A stretch of 64,000 nucleotides of DNA from Mycolicibacterium aurum (GTDB lineage Bacteria; Actinomycetota; Actinomycetes; Mycobacteriales; Mycobacteriaceae), in assembly GCF_900637195.1 (NCBI RefSeq), contig NZ_LR134356.1, positions 5,704,001 to 5,768,000 of the forward strand, read 5' to 3'. Position 1 is the stretch's first letter. Every line of letters begins with the position of its first letter. The position numbers were made by a program, and so were the translations under genes. This document shows positions 17,601 to 29,935 of this stretch, one piece after another. The notes beneath the pieces are model-generated. The model was not told the origin of the DNA. It was given only the letters and a program-made list of their open reading frames with translations, and did not search any database.

Positions 17601-18932
17601 GGCACCCTGCCGAGCTGGCTGACCTTCAACCCCGCCACCCGCACCTTCACCGGCACCCCCACCAACACCAACGTCGGCACGGTGACGGTTACCGTCACCG
17701 CCGCCGACCAGGCCGGCCAAAGCGTCACCGACACCTTCACCGCCACCGTCACCCCGACCAACGACGCCCCCGTCATCTACAGCGTCACCTCCACCCCTGG
17801 AACCGGGAACACCTGGGTCGTCACCGTCATCACCCACGACCCCGACGGCGACCCGGTGACCGTCGGCCTCACGGCCGACGACCCCACCCGGGTCAGCGTC
17901 ACCACCAACACGAACGGCACCTACACCGTCACCGTCACCGATACCTCATGGGCCGCAGCACATCCCGGCGCACAGATCAGCATCACCGCCACCGTCACCG
18001 ACGGCACCGCCGACTCGGTCACCCACACCGAGGCCATCGGGACTGTCAACAACGCGGTGGCGTTCGGCCGTAACCCCCAAGGGCAGAACACCATCCCGGC
18101 GCTGCCCGCCGGAATCACCTACACCCAGGTCGCCGCCAACGAGTATCACACGGTGCTGCTGCGCTCCGACGGCGCCGCCATCGCCGTCGGCCGAAACTCC
18201 GAGGGGCAGAACGACATCCCCGAGCTGCCCGCCGGAATCACCTACACGCAGGTCGCCGCCGGCGCTTTCCACACGGTGCTACTGCGCTCCGACGGCACCG
18301 CCATCGCCATCGGCGACGACTCTTTTTACGGGCAGATCGACATCCCCGAGCTGCCCGCCGGAATCACCTACACCCAGGTCGCCGCCGGCGACGTTCACAC
18401 GGTGCTGCTGCGCTCCGACGGCACCGCCATCGCCGTCGGCCGAAACTTCGAGGGGCAGACCACCATCCCCGCCCCACCCGCCGGAATCACCTACACCCAG
18501 GTCGCCGCCGGCTACTACCACACGGTGCTGCTGCGCTCCGACGGCACCGCCATCGCCGCCGGCTCCAACGGTTTAGGGCAGACCACCATCCCCGCCCCGC
18601 CCGCCGGAATCACCTACACCCAGGTCGCCGCCGGCAACTACCACACGGTGCTGCTGCGCTCCGACGGCACCGCCATCGCCGCCGGCTCCAATTTCTACGG
18701 GCAGACCACCATCCCCGCCCCACCCGCCGGAATCACCTACACCCAGGTCGCCGCCGGCGTTGTCCATACGGTGCTGCTGCGCTCCGACGGCACCGCCATC
18801 GCCGTCGGCCGAAACTCCGAGGGGCAGAGCACCATCCCCGCTCTGCCGGCTGGAGTGATTTACACCCAGGTTGCTCCGGGCGCATTGCACACGGTGCTGC
18901 TGACCGGTGTTGCATCAACCACCGCGCTGTGA
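14604..18932 (+). CDS. Giant exported repeat protein: seven cadherin/Ig-like repeats plus seven RCC1-like repeats
   Basis: The protein has 1442 residues. A signal peptide (through about HTAVA) is followed by a Ser/Thr/Glu/Pro-rich acidic linker to about residue 220. Next comes a segment containing PFLEAIWGLYRRIESFVWNE, of a type common in mycobacterial Ig-like surface proteins, and a VCBS-like domain. Then there are seven about 96-residue CADG/He_PIG repeats (hallmark RTFTGTPTN, VANVNDAP) and seven about 41-residue RCC1-like repeats (PAGITYTQVAAG, HTVLLRSDG). No LPXTG or C-terminal membrane anchor is visible. ATG 14616 has the better ribosome site (GGATGGGG, 6 bp) and may be the true start. 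A surface or adhesive role is plausible but unproven. Confidence 0.82.
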   Translation: MGFAMGYAQHIGRVGALAVALGVGSAITFPHTAVADTETGQTTTSVSRDSSPTSDTDTSTETDGVTSTTESTGAQTTTSPDDEDEPATEDPLEDLDAELSADPDIELPADPDVDAELPSDPDLEVPAEVPTDTESEESPPEAETPTASGDGPVLGGDPDENATQPHLPPSSPTTTLTPDAEPSEPEVVSTLSTQRNATTLAASATTPPHLPQASVTVTAPPPPPAPLRQIVRALVVGVLGIFDFNPAPAPGVPKNPFLEAIWGLYRRIESFVWNERPTITTAQIVGTSFTGDGKLAVILDVDFDDANGDPLTYTTTDGTQGTLTANTDGTYTYYTDADSTGTDAVTITAADTAFHFHGLGRLFGGGHTTTATLAITLTETPNTAPTVATPIPDQTATEDTGFTYQVPAATFGDAEADTLTYSTGTLPAWLTFNAATRTFTGTPTNTDVGTVAVVVTATDPSGASVTDTFSLAVANVNDAPTVANPIPDQTATQGTGFTYTLPANTFGDIDAGDTLTYTTGALPSWLTFSPTTRTFTGTPTNIDVGTVSVTVTATDPSGASVTDTFALAVANVNDAPTVANPIPDQTATQGTGFTYTLPANTFGDIDAGDTLTYTTGALPSWLTFSPTTRTFTGTPTNTDVGTVSVTVTATDPSGASVTDSLSLAVANVNDAPTVANPIPDQTATQGTGFTYTLPANTFGDIDAGDTLTYTTGTLPAWLSFNATTRTFTGTPTNAAVGTVAITVTATDESGLSVTDTFALAVANVNDAPTVRNPIPDQTATQGTGFTYTLPGNTFRDIDTGDTLTYTTGTLPSWLSFNATTRTFTGTPTNAAVGTVAIIVTATDESGLSVTDTFALAVANVNDAPTVANPIPGQTATQDAGFTYTLPANTFGDIDTGDTLTYTTNTLPSWLTFNATTRTFTGTPTNTDVGTVSVTVTATDASGASVTDTFALAVANVNDAPTVANPIPDQTATQGTGFSYTLPANTFGDIDAGDTLTYSTGTLPSWLTFNPATRTFTGTPTNTNVGTVTVTVTAADQAGQSVTDTFTATVTPTNDAPVIYSVTSTPGTGNTWVVTVITHDPDGDPVTVGLTADDPTRVSVTTNTNGTYTVTVTDTSWAAAHPGAQISITATVTDGTADSVTHTEAIGTVNNAVAFGRNPQGQNTIPALPAGITYTQVAANEYHTVLLRSDGAAIAVGRNSEGQNDIPELPAGITYTQVAAGAFHTVLLRSDGTAIAIGDDSFYGQIDIPELPAGITYTQVAAGDVHTVLLRSDGTAIAVGRNFEGQTTIPAPPAGITYTQVAAGYYHTVLLRSDGTAIAAGSNGLGQTTIPAPPAGITYTQVAAGNYHTVLLRSDGTAIAAGSNFYGQTTIPAPPAGITYTQVAAGVVHTVLLRSDGTAIAVGRNSEGQSTIPALPAGVIYTQVAPGALHTVLLTGVASTTAL
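15747..17759 (+). repeat. Tandem in-frame 288-bp repeats (7 units)
   Basis: Units begin at about 15747, 16032, 16320, 16608, 16896, 17184 and 17472. The first is 285 bp and the others 288 bp, each encoding a 95-96-residue CADG-like domain. Neighbouring units, especially 2 and 3, are nearly identical at the DNA level, so recent duplication or gene conversion and copy-number change between strains are likely. Assembly collapse is a risk here. Confidence 0.9.
18054..18914 (+). repeat. Tandem in-frame 123-bp RCC1-like repeats (7 units)
   Basis: Seven consecutive units of about 41 codons encode AIAVGRN..GQ, then IP.LPAGITYTQVAAG, then HTVLLRSDGT. One unit carries an extra codon. The period and Gly/His pattern fit RCC1/BNR-type propeller blades, and seven units is the number that closes an RCC1 propeller. 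The DNA conservation between units is very high. Confidence 0.85.
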
Positions 18933-19172
18933 CCTAGCGCTTGTTGAAAATCGTCCTGTGCCAATTCTTGTCGACCACGCCGGTGATATCGCTCATCACA
19001 TGCTTGACAGGTACTCGACAGCTGCCGCCAAGTCGCGTCGTGCCGAATCCTGGGCCACCTGCGACCGGCATCGCAGACAGCAAAGCCTGAAGGTGGTCAC
19101 GAAACGATAACGGTTGAGCAAACGCCGGGTCTCACACTGCGACCACGGAGGAACGCGCAGGTGGCGAGTTGG
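18933..19172. other. Low-confidence non-coding stretch after the repeat gene
   Basis: These 240 bp hold no convincing gene. An open frame crosses it (to 19110) with a HHMLDRYSTAAAKSRR-like tail that could be decayed coding sequence, but it has no ribosome site and no recognised family. Confidence 0.4.
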
Positions 19173-19313
19173 CTAAACGCCGTACCGGAGAAGCTCATCA
19201 GCGGTGATCAACCGCTCGGCCTTGGCGGGAAATTCGCGGCTCTTGACGGGGTGGCGGAACAGTGACCAGGTGATTCGACTAATCCGTGTCCGGGAGATCG
19301 GGTTGGTATGCAC
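19173..19313 (-). CDS. Hypothetical 46-residue protein
   Basis: A short minus-strand frame begins at GTG 19313 with AGGAG 7 bp upstream, an excellent ribosome site. It encodes a basic peptide with the segments RITWSLFRHPVKSREF and KAERLITADELLRYGV. I recognise no family. It lies alone between the repeat gene and the terminator downstream of gltD. The good Shine-Dalgarno and sensible codon use favour a real small gene, though a relic is possible. Confidence 0.45.
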   Translation of the reverse strand: MHTNPISRTRISRITWSLFRHPVKSREFPAKAERLITADELLRYGV

Positions 19314-19410
19314 GGTAATACTCCTGCGGTATGCCACTTGCTGACCGGGGAGCTACCTTACCGCAGCGCCCTTACCGAGTCATTAGATACCTGACCCCTG
19401 GCAAACAAAA

Positions 19411-19442
19411 GCAGCCACGCCGATTAAAGATCGGCTGTTTTT
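19411..19442. terminator. Bidirectional intrinsic terminator
   Basis: The stem GCCGAT-TAAAG-ATCGGC (19419-19435) is followed on the plus strand by TGTTTTT. On the minus strand an outer CAGCC/GGCTG stem leads to CTTTTGTTT. It can end minus-strand gltBD transcription as well as plus-strand readthrough. Clear intrinsic terminators are uncommon in mycobacteria. Confidence 0.65.
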
Positions 19443-19574
19443 GAAGTGACTGGAGTGACGGATGTGGCGTCGCGAGACGCTTTCGTGACCATGCGCGGAC
19501 GACATCAGCACGAACAGCCGCGCTCCCAGTTAACTACCCAGCCCGTCACTGAGCGTGACGGCGGGGTCTGCCGA

Positions 19575-25623
<6,049 letters not shown>

Positions 25624-25795
25624 TCCCACCTGCCTCTTGATGCACACGCCCTCAGCTGAGGATTACAGACGGCAACCGTTGCCGAGAGCGTTAGCCGGTT
25701 TGGCTGTGGAGGCGCCTTCGTGCAGCACTGAACGACGGCCCTTTTCCCACGCGCCACGAGTGGTGAAAACGATATGACAAAGGGGCCCTGACATG

Positions 25796-25814
25796 CCAAC
25801 TTAGCCCAACCTAA
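25796..25814 (-). promoter_or_regulatory. IdeR iron-box-like sequence upstream of gltB
   Basis: On the minus strand TTAGGTTGGGCTAAGTTGG matches the IdeR consensus TTAGGTTAGGCTAACCTAA at 14 of 19 positions. The first 14 bases are almost perfect and the right end is poor. It lies about 175 bp upstream of gltB, whose product carries iron-sulfur clusters. Regulation by iron is only a suggestion. Confidence 0.3.
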
Positions 25815-26193
25815 CCAAGTTCGCCCGATGCCCGGCCGCTCGGTCGGCCCGCCCACCACATCACGAGTGAATAACGTTGCCGCGACACCCTTTTCGACGT
25901 GACCGGACCCGTCCGTCCGCAGTGAGTGCTGGGTCACATGCCGGACCATCGTCCACCTGAAGTTTGCTGCATGTCCGGGAATCTAGGCGCTGTACTGCAT
26001 CGATCGTCCAGTTGGAATTTGCACAAAGCCTTTCCGGATTCTTAGAAAGCGCGCTGCCGGGTTCGGCGGCCCACCTACCGCGCCGGCAAACTCCACAACG
26101 GGCCTCCGACAGCGCCGCCGTCGCGGAAACCGATGGGTGACAGCACCTTTGCGCACCGCGGAAGCGCGCCGTGCCTTCCGCCGGCCACCCCAG

Positions 26194-26210
26194 ATACCCC
26201 ATTGGGGTAT
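26194..26210. promoter_or_regulatory. Perfect palindrome ATACCCC-ATT-GGGGTAT, CsoR/CstR-like operator
   Basis: The 7-3-7 inverted repeat resembles operators of CsoR-family (copper or persulfide) repressors, which often read ATACCC...GGGTAT. It sits 30 bp before the probable GTG start of the thioesterase. No CsoR gene is visible in the window, so the cognate regulator is unknown. Confidence 0.45.
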
Positions 26211-26239
26211 GCCGGGCCGTAGCGCCACGTCAGGCTGCA

Positions 26240-27046
26240 GTGGTGCCATACCCGCTCAACACACCGCTGGGCCGCTTCGGAATCGACACGTTCGAGGACA
26301 GCAGGGATCGCTGTGTCACGTCCATCCCGGTCCACGGACTGCACAATCCGCTGACCGGCCTGCCGACCGTCGCACCGCTGGCGATGCTCGTCGACCACGC
26401 GGGTGGCCTGATCAACCACGCTCGCCGGGGGCCCCGGGAATGGACGGTGTCCAGTGAGCTGTCCCTTGAGGTGGCGCCCGAGGCCGGCGAGGTCATCGCC
26501 GCGTCGCCCGACCTCGACGTCGTCGCCGTCGCGCACCCTCTGGGCCGCAAAGGCATCGCATCACTGGGACAGTGTGAACTGAGCGTGGGCGACGAAGTGA
26601 TCGCGACCGCGACCGTCCGCTCCTTCTACATCGCCGCCCCGGCGGACTTGACGGCATGGCCGGACGGGCCCGCCGGCTCGCTGCCGGGGACCGGACTCGG
26701 CGCTCTGATGTCGGTCGAGGTCGGCGAAAGTGGTGGCGCCGCTTCGGTATTGGTGCAGAAGGACGATCCGGTGCTCAACAACAGCGTGGGTGCCGTGCAC
26801 GGCGGAGTGTCCTCGATGGGCCTGGAACTGGTGGGTTCTGCTGTAGTGAACCGGGACCTCTCCGCCCCGCCCTATCGCACCGCGTCACTGCGGGTGAACT
26901 TCCTGCGCCCGTTCCACGGCGGCGGCGAGGCGCATTACCGCGGCACAACCGCGCACGTGGGGCGCAGCAGCGGTGTCGCAGAGGTCCAGGCCGTGGGCCG
27001 CGATGGCCGAGTGGCGCTTCTGGCCCGGCTGACCGCCTACCGGTGA
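26240..27046 (+). CDS. PaaI/hotdog-fold thioesterase family protein
   Basis: The 268 residues contain two hotdog-like halves. The second has NNSVGAVHGGVSSMGLELVG, close to the PaaI signature (N..G..HGG...). The first has PLAMLVDHAGGLINH. Such proteins hydrolyse acyl-CoA thioesters, but the substrate is unknown. GTG 26240 or GTG 26243 is the likely start, since upstream in-frame sequence contains the palindromic operator. No strong ribosome site is present. Confidence 0.7.
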   Translation: MVPYPLNTPLGRFGIDTFEDSRDRCVTSIPVHGLHNPLTGLPTVAPLAMLVDHAGGLINHARRGPREWTVSSELSLEVAPEAGEVIAASPDLDVVAVAHPLGRKGIASLGQCELSVGDEVIATATVRSFYIAAPADLTAWPDGPAGSLPGTGLGALMSVEVGESGGAASVLVQKDDPVLNNSVGAVHGGVSSMGLELVGSAVVNRDLSAPPYRTASLRVNFLRPFHGGGEAHYRGTTAHVGRSSGVAEVQAVGRDGRVALLARLTAYR

Positions 27047-27156
27047 GCGGTCTCACCCCGGTTGCCGTGTCGCATCGGTTCGGCCACGGACCCCGCCGGC
27101 GATCTTGATCGGTGTCACCCTGTCCACACGGCAACGCTGCCGTGAAAGGGGCTCCC

Positions 27157-27936
27157 ATGCGTACACCCACCATGCCGCACCGCTTGGCGGCAGAGTTCAT
27201 CGGAACGTTCTGGCTGGTCTTCGGTGGTTGCGGCAGCGCCGTGTTCGCCGCCAAGTATCTGGCCGACGACGGGGTCTCCCTCGGCATCGGTTTTCTCGGG
27301 GTGTCGCTGGCGTTCGGCTTGACCGTCCTGACGGGCGTCTACGCGTTCGGCACCATCTCCGGCGGTCACTTCAATCCCGCGGTGACACTCGGTGCCGCGC
27401 TCGCGCGACGCGTCGAATGGAAGGCAGTCCCGGCGTACTGGGTCACCCAGGTCATCGGGGGTCTGGTCGCCGGTGCCGCGATCTACCTGATCGCCCGGGG
27501 GCGTGAGGGGTGGACAGCCACCGGGAACATGGCCGCCAACGGGTTCGGGGACCACTCACCGGGCGGTTTCACCCTGGTCGCGGTGCTGGTCGCCGAAGTG
27601 CTGCTGACCTTCATTTTCCTGTTGGTCATCCTCGGGTCCACCGATGACCGCGCGCCGAAGGGCTTCGCCGGGCTGTCCATCGGTCTCAGCCTGACGCTGA
27701 TCCACCTGATCTCGATCCCGATCTCGAACACATCGGTGAACCCGGCGCGCTCCACTGGCGTGGCGTTCTTCAACGGCGACGGTGCCCCGGCCCAGTTGTG
27801 GGTGTTCTGGGTGGCGCCGCTGGTGGGCGCGGCCATCGCAGGCATCGCCTACCCGTATCTGTTCGGCACCGCCGAGGAGCTCGCCGACCGTCCGGTGCGG
27901 GACGACGCGCTCCCCGGCGGCAGTGCCGAATCGTGA
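27157..27936 (+). CDS. aqpZ: Aquaporin Z-type water channel
   Basis: This 259-residue MIP-family channel has six membrane spans and two half-helices bearing GGHFNPAVTLG and NTSVNPARSTGVAF. Arg after the second NPA and the small pore residues fit an AqpZ-type water channel rather than a glycerol facilitator. A GAAAGGGG ribosome site precedes ATG 27157, and a small CACGGC/GCCGTG hairpin (27127-27144) sits just upstream. It is convergent with dps. Confidence 0.9.
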   Translation: MRTPTMPHRLAAEFIGTFWLVFGGCGSAVFAAKYLADDGVSLGIGFLGVSLAFGLTVLTGVYAFGTISGGHFNPAVTLGAALARRVEWKAVPAYWVTQVIGGLVAGAAIYLIARGREGWTATGNMAANGFGDHSPGGFTLVAVLVAEVLLTFIFLLVILGSTDDRAPKGFAGLSIGLSLTLIHLISIPISNTSVNPARSTGVAFFNGDGAPAQLWVFWVAPLVGAAIAGIAYPYLFGTAEELADRPVRDDALPGGSAES

Positions 27937-27940
27937 CCGG

Positions 27941-28489
27941 CTAGGAGTCCTTCTTGGCCTTCGAGGCGGCGGACTTCTCCGTGGACGTCCCCGCGTTGAC
28001 GAGCTCGCCACCGGAGTTCTCCAGGTGGGCACGGACGAACCACTGGAACTTCTCCAGCTCGGCGGCATGCCCGATCAGCATGTCCTCCGACACCGGGTCC
28101 AGTTCGCCGATGCGCTCGATGCTCTTGCGGGTGTCTTCGATCACGCCGACGTAGACCAGGTCCAGCGCGGCCAGGTGCGCCTGGACGGTGTCGCGGTTGA
28201 CCGAGTAGTCATCCCACGTGCGGTCGTTGATGATGGCGCCGGGGGTTCCCAGCGGCGACTTGCCCAGCGCCGCAATGCGCTCGGCGGCCTCGTCGGCGTA
28301 CCCGCGGACGAGTTCGACCTGCGGGTCGATCATCTCGTGGACCCCGATGAAGTTGGGCCCCACCACATTCCAATGCACGTGCTTGAGGGTGAGATGCAGG
28401 TCGTTGTACCTGCTGAGCGCCTTCTGCAGCAGCTCGGCGACTTCGGCGCCCTGCTTGTCAGAGAGCCCGGGAACGGTGAACGCAGTCAT
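27941..28489 (-). CDS. dps: Dps ferritin-like DNA-protection protein
   Basis: The 182 residues include the Dps ferroxidase pattern (LTLKHVHWNVVGPNF, VHEMIDPQVELVRGYADEAAERI). The basic, Ser/Ala/Lys-rich C-terminal tail (STEKSAASKAKKDS) in M. smegmatis Dps1 contributes to DNA binding. It stores iron and protects DNA in starvation and oxidative stress. Confidence 0.95.
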   Translation of the reverse strand: MTAFTVPGLSDKQGAEVAELLQKALSRYNDLHLTLKHVHWNVVGPNFIGVHEMIDPQVELVRGYADEAAERIAALGKSPLGTPGAIINDRTWDDYSVNRDTVQAHLAALDLVYVGVIEDTRKSIERIGELDPVSEDMLIGHAAELEKFQWFVRAHLENSGGELVNAGTSTEKSAASKAKKDS

Positions 28490-28567
28490 TAATTGCTCCT
28501 TCGCACATCGACTGTCCCGCGACGTGTACCCGGGCGCGTAGGCAGGTAATCAGGGGTGACGTGCAGG

Positions 28568-29512
28568 TCACAGATCGGCGAGGTGCGGGATGGCCAACCG
28601 CGGTCCGAAGCGGGGATTCACCGTCATCCCGCTGACTTCGAGCAGCCGTACGGCCCGGTGCCGGTGTGGACGCAGCGGCTCCAGCAGTTCGACCATCTGC
28701 GGGTCGTCGATGGGATGGCCGAGCAAGGTCCAGCCGACCACCTTGGCGAGGTGATAGTCGCCGATCGACAGCGCGTCGGCGTCACCGAAGGCGCGTTGGG
28801 CGGTTTCGGCGGCGGTCCAGATCCCCACCCCCGGCAGCGACATCATCGCGGCGCGTGCCGCTTCCGGGGACCGGGTGACGAGGCGCTCGAGGGCGTCCGC
28901 GCGTTGGGCGCAGCCCAGCATCGTCCGCGCCCGGCCGGGATCGACATTGGCGCGGTGGAACTCCCACGATGGGATCCGTCGCCAGGCCTCCGGAGTCGGG
29001 GGCACCCGCATGTGTGCGGGCGCCGGGCCGGGGGCGGGGGCCCCGTACCTGGTCACCAGCGTGCGCCAGGCGCGGAACGCGTCCTTGCCCACCACGCGCT
29101 GTTCGAGCACCGCGGGCATCAGCGCCTCCAGCACCCGGCCGGTCCGGCCCAGGCGCAGGTGTGGAACCTTCCGGCGGGCGGCGGCGATCGTCGGGTTCTG
29201 TGGATCGAATCCGGACGCGTCGTCGTCGGCGCCGAGCAGCGCGGGCAGCGCCTCGGTGAATTCCGGAGCGCCCGGCCCCCACGCTTCGCAGTCCACGGTT
29301 GTCGACTCCTCGCGCGAGCGCTCGTCGGTGGTTCCCGGGGCGCTGCGGCTGATCCGCGCGGTGACAGGTCCGCTGCGCATCAGGCTGGTGCGCCAGATCG
29401 AGCCGTCAGCGGCGTCGTGGTAGCAGGGATCTCCTCTGCCCCGACGCAGTGGAGACAGCGTGTGTCCGGGACCGGCAGGCCCGGCGAACACCACACTGGC
29501 CGTCGTGCGCAT
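28568..29512 (-). CDS. HhH-GPD DNA-3-methyladenine glycosylase (AlkA-like)
   Basis: The 314 residues contain the HhH-GPD module MMSLPGVGIWTAAETAQRAF followed by DADALSIGDYHLA, whose Asp is the expected catalytic residue. The N-terminal DPCYHDAADGSIWRTSLMRS segment is typical of actinobacterial alkylpurine glycosylases. It should excise alkylated bases to start base-excision repair. The exact base specificity is not visible. It ends 9 bp before the stop side of the DUF427 gene and is transcribed in the same direction. Confidence 0.82.
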   Translation of the reverse strand: MRTTASVVFAGPAGPGHTLSPLRRGRGDPCYHDAADGSIWRTSLMRSGPVTARISRSAPGTTDERSREESTTVDCEAWGPGAPEFTEALPALLGADDDASGFDPQNPTIAAARRKVPHLRLGRTGRVLEALMPAVLEQRVVGKDAFRAWRTLVTRYGAPAPGPAPAHMRVPPTPEAWRRIPSWEFHRANVDPGRARTMLGCAQRADALERLVTRSPEAARAAMMSLPGVGIWTAAETAQRAFGDADALSIGDYHLAKVVGWTLLGHPIDDPQMVELLEPLRPHRHRAVRLLEVSGMTVNPRFGPRLAIPHLADL

Positions 29513-29521
29513 CAGGCCAGC

Positions 29522-29896
29522 CTAGGCGTCGACGGTGACGTCCGCCTTGTCCGGATAGAAGGCGACATGACCCGCGATCTGCGCGACGGCCGGATACGGA
29601 GTCCGGTAGGTCCAGATGGCGTCGGCGACGGTCACCCCGTCGACGATCAGGTCGTAGTAGCCGGCCTCGCCCTTGTACGGGCAGTAGGTTTCGGTGTCGC
29701 TGGGCCGCAGCCTGTCGGCCACCACATCGGCCAGCGGGATGTACTGCACCGCGGGGTAGGTCGACTCCTGAAGCGTGAGGGCGGCATCGGTTTCGGCGAC
29801 CACGGCTCCGTTGACCCGGACCACGACATGTCTACCGGTCGGGGTGACGGTGATCGGGTGGGCCGGGGTGGGCTCGAGGATGGGTCGATCGGTCAT
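29522..29896 (-). CDS. DUF427 family protein
   Basis: The 124-residue small beta protein has the family landmarks HPITVTPTGRHV, YPAVQYIPLADV, TYCPYKGEAGYYD and FYPDKADVTVD. DUF427 proteins are widespread in mycobacteria and of unknown function; the conserved Cys-Pro-Tyr-Lys site suggests a ligand pocket. I chose ATG 29896 over a TTG 12 bp upstream. Confidence 0.8.
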   Translation of the reverse strand: MTDRPILEPTPAHPITVTPTGRHVVVRVNGAVVAETDAALTLQESTYPAVQYIPLADVVADRLRPSDTETYCPYKGEAGYYDLIVDGVTVADAIWTYRTPYPAVAQIAGHVAFYPDKADVTVDA

Positions 29897-29935
29897 ACGA
29901 CCATTCAACGCCGCGACTGCCCGGATGATGCCGCA

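Larger units (their letters stand above)
25624..26239. other. Long intergenic region between divergent gltB and thioesterase genes
   Basis: These 616 bp contain no supported gene or tRNA. They hold the gltB promoter region, an IdeR-box-like sequence (25796-25814) and a perfect 7-3-7 palindrome near the thioesterase start (26194-26210). Base composition is locally lower in GC around 25700-25830, as expected for a regulatory region. Confidence 0.6.

Noticed and set aside
14952..17837. A 961-codon minus-strand open frame under the repeat gene
   Set aside because: It is a Gly/Val/Asp-rich mirror of the repeats caused by codon bias, with no family resemblance and no ribosome site; the plus strand has a signal peptide and domains.
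15747..18914. Regular tandem repeats considered as CRISPR or satellite DNA
   Set aside because: Periods of 288 and 123 bp are multiples of three, stay in frame and encode recognisable domains; there are no short repeats with unique spacers.
18907..19110. Plus-strand frame of 67 codons after the repeat gene, considered as an integrase remnant
   Set aside because: No ribosome site, overlaps the end of the repeat gene, and the similarity is too vague to name.
25624..26239. tRNA or small RNA gene in the gltB upstream gap
   Set aside because: No cloverleaf, T-loop or other RNA signature was seen.
27127..27144. CACGGC/GCCGTG hairpin before aqpZ as a riboswitch or terminator
   Set aside because: Only a 6-bp stem with no T tail or conserved core; chance occurrence is likely at this GC content.
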